This document shows positions 34,872 to 35,278 of a DNA stretch of 35,278 nucleotides, piece by piece. This DNA is from an uncultured Clostridia bacterium. GTDB taxonomy: Bacteria; Bacillota; Clostridia; Christensenellales; UBA3700. Both the position numbers and the translations under genes were made by a program. The stretch is from positions 1 through 35,278 of the forward strand of contig CAMWIL010000007.1 in assembly GCA_947174325.1 (NCBI GenBank). Direction: 5' to 3'. Below the pieces are notes generated by a model. It did no database searches. It saw only the letters and a list, made by a program, of their open reading frames with translations, and was not told the origin of the DNA. Numbering within the stretch: position 1 is the stretch's first letter; every line of letters starts with the position of its first letter.

Positions 34872-35278
34872 GGCGCGCGAGGAAAACACAAGGGAGTTTA
34901 CTTCTCGTAAATGACCGAAGGTTGCCGCAACGCAACGATGTATTTCGACGGCATACTCTCTTGCTCAGTCGCTCGGCTTAGAGCCGAGAAAGACAAGGCG
35001 CGCGAGGAAAACCTAAGGGAGTTTACTTCTTGTAAATGACCGAAGGTTGCCGCAGCGCAACGATGTATTCGACGGCATACTCTCTTGCTCAGTCGCTCGG
35101 CTTAGAGCCAAGAAAGACAAGGCGCGCGAGGAAAACCCAAGGGAGTTTACTTCTTATAAATGACCGAAGGTTGCCGCAGCGCAACGATGTATTTCGACGG
35201 CATACTCTCTTGCTCAGTCGCTCGGCTTAGAGCCAAGAAAGACAAGGCGCGCGAGGAAAACCCAAGGGAGTTTACTTC
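34872..35278. repeat. Tandem array of 124/125-bp units, running off the window
   Basis: Units start at 34872, 34997, 35121 and 35246 (the last cut by the edge), each beginning GGCGCGCGAGGAAAAC. Copies differ only by a few substitutions and a 1-bp deletion (ATGTATTTCG versus ATGTATTCG). The period is not a multiple of three and ORFs across it shift frame, so it is non-coding. Each unit contains small inverted repeats: TTTAC-GTAAA, and CTCGGCT-TAG-AGCCGAG, which is perfect in the first copy and has one mismatch in later copies. Total length and purpose are unknown because the array continues beyond the window. Confidence 0.85.

Noticed and set aside
35036-35230. 64-aa ORF across the tandem repeat
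   Set aside because: The reading frame changes from one copy to the next because the unit length is not a multiple of three.
34872-35278. CRISPR array
   Set aside because: Units are contiguous 124/125-bp repeats with no unique spacers and no cas genes in view.

Overview
The window looks like chromosome from an uncultured, low-to-moderate GC, anaerobic monoderm of the Clostridia (Bacillota). Evidence: strong Shine-Dalgarno sequences (GGAGG type), sigma-A-like promoters with 17-bp spacers, lipobox signal peptides, an EFR1-type flavodoxin/ferredoxin, a DUF815 ATPase, an NlpC/P60 lipoprotein, a rubrerythrin relative, BspA-type leucine-rich repeats and giant MBG/Ig-like surface proteins. No rRNA or intact tRNA gene was seen, so lineage cannot be fixed more closely.

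Layout. (1) 1-2135, minus strand: a visibly AT-rich three-gene cassette read as an ABC-three-component (ABC-3C) conflict/defence system: nuclease-like effector, small middle component, and an SMC/ABC-type ATPase cut by the window edge, with its own promoter. (2) 2136-2730: gene-free composite of tRNA-like 3'-end remnants, hairpins and a degenerate repeat, loosely bracketed by a 13-bp direct repeat. (3) 2732-4797, plus strand: a translationally linked pair, a PP-loop ATP-pyrophosphatase-like protein with Zn-ribbon-type cysteines and a flavodoxin plus 2[4Fe-4S] protein. (4) 4890-9484, minus strand: a membrane-anchored leucine-rich-repeat protein and two overlapping FAD oxidoreductases (COG2509 and HI0933/YhiN families). 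(5) 9546-10010: non-coding, with a roughly 164-bp inverted-repeat element enclosing a perfect bidirectional terminator. (6) 10011-30078, minus strand: about 20 kb occupied by three giant exported proteins (2634, 1909 and 2100 aa) in one apparent operon with one recognisable promoter upstream. (7) 30429-30959: a rubrerythrin-like protein that has lost most diiron ligands. (8) 31237-32136: an SH3b-NlpC/P60 lipoprotein. (9) 32364-33632: a DUF815 AAA ATPase. (10) 33762-34793: a GlmS-isomerase-like double-SIS protein with a strong terminator. (11) 34872-35278: a 124/125-bp tandem repeat array running off the window.

How it fits together. The dominant theme is the cell envelope: a giant lipoprotein, two giant single-anchor proteins with beta-helix and Ig/MBG-like modules, a leucine-rich-repeat protein and a peptidoglycan hydrolase. 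The three giants probably form or decorate one surface structure (inference). The third carries a second membrane segment with a lipobox plus a 140-aa tail, with an in-frame GTG and SD-like sequence just before it, so a separate lipoprotein could also be made from the same reading frame. The PP-loop/EFR1 pair is the best candidate for an undescribed redox-coupled enzyme pathway. The ABC-3C cassette is the likely horizontally acquired part. All functional statements rest on reading motifs by eye; no database search was possible.
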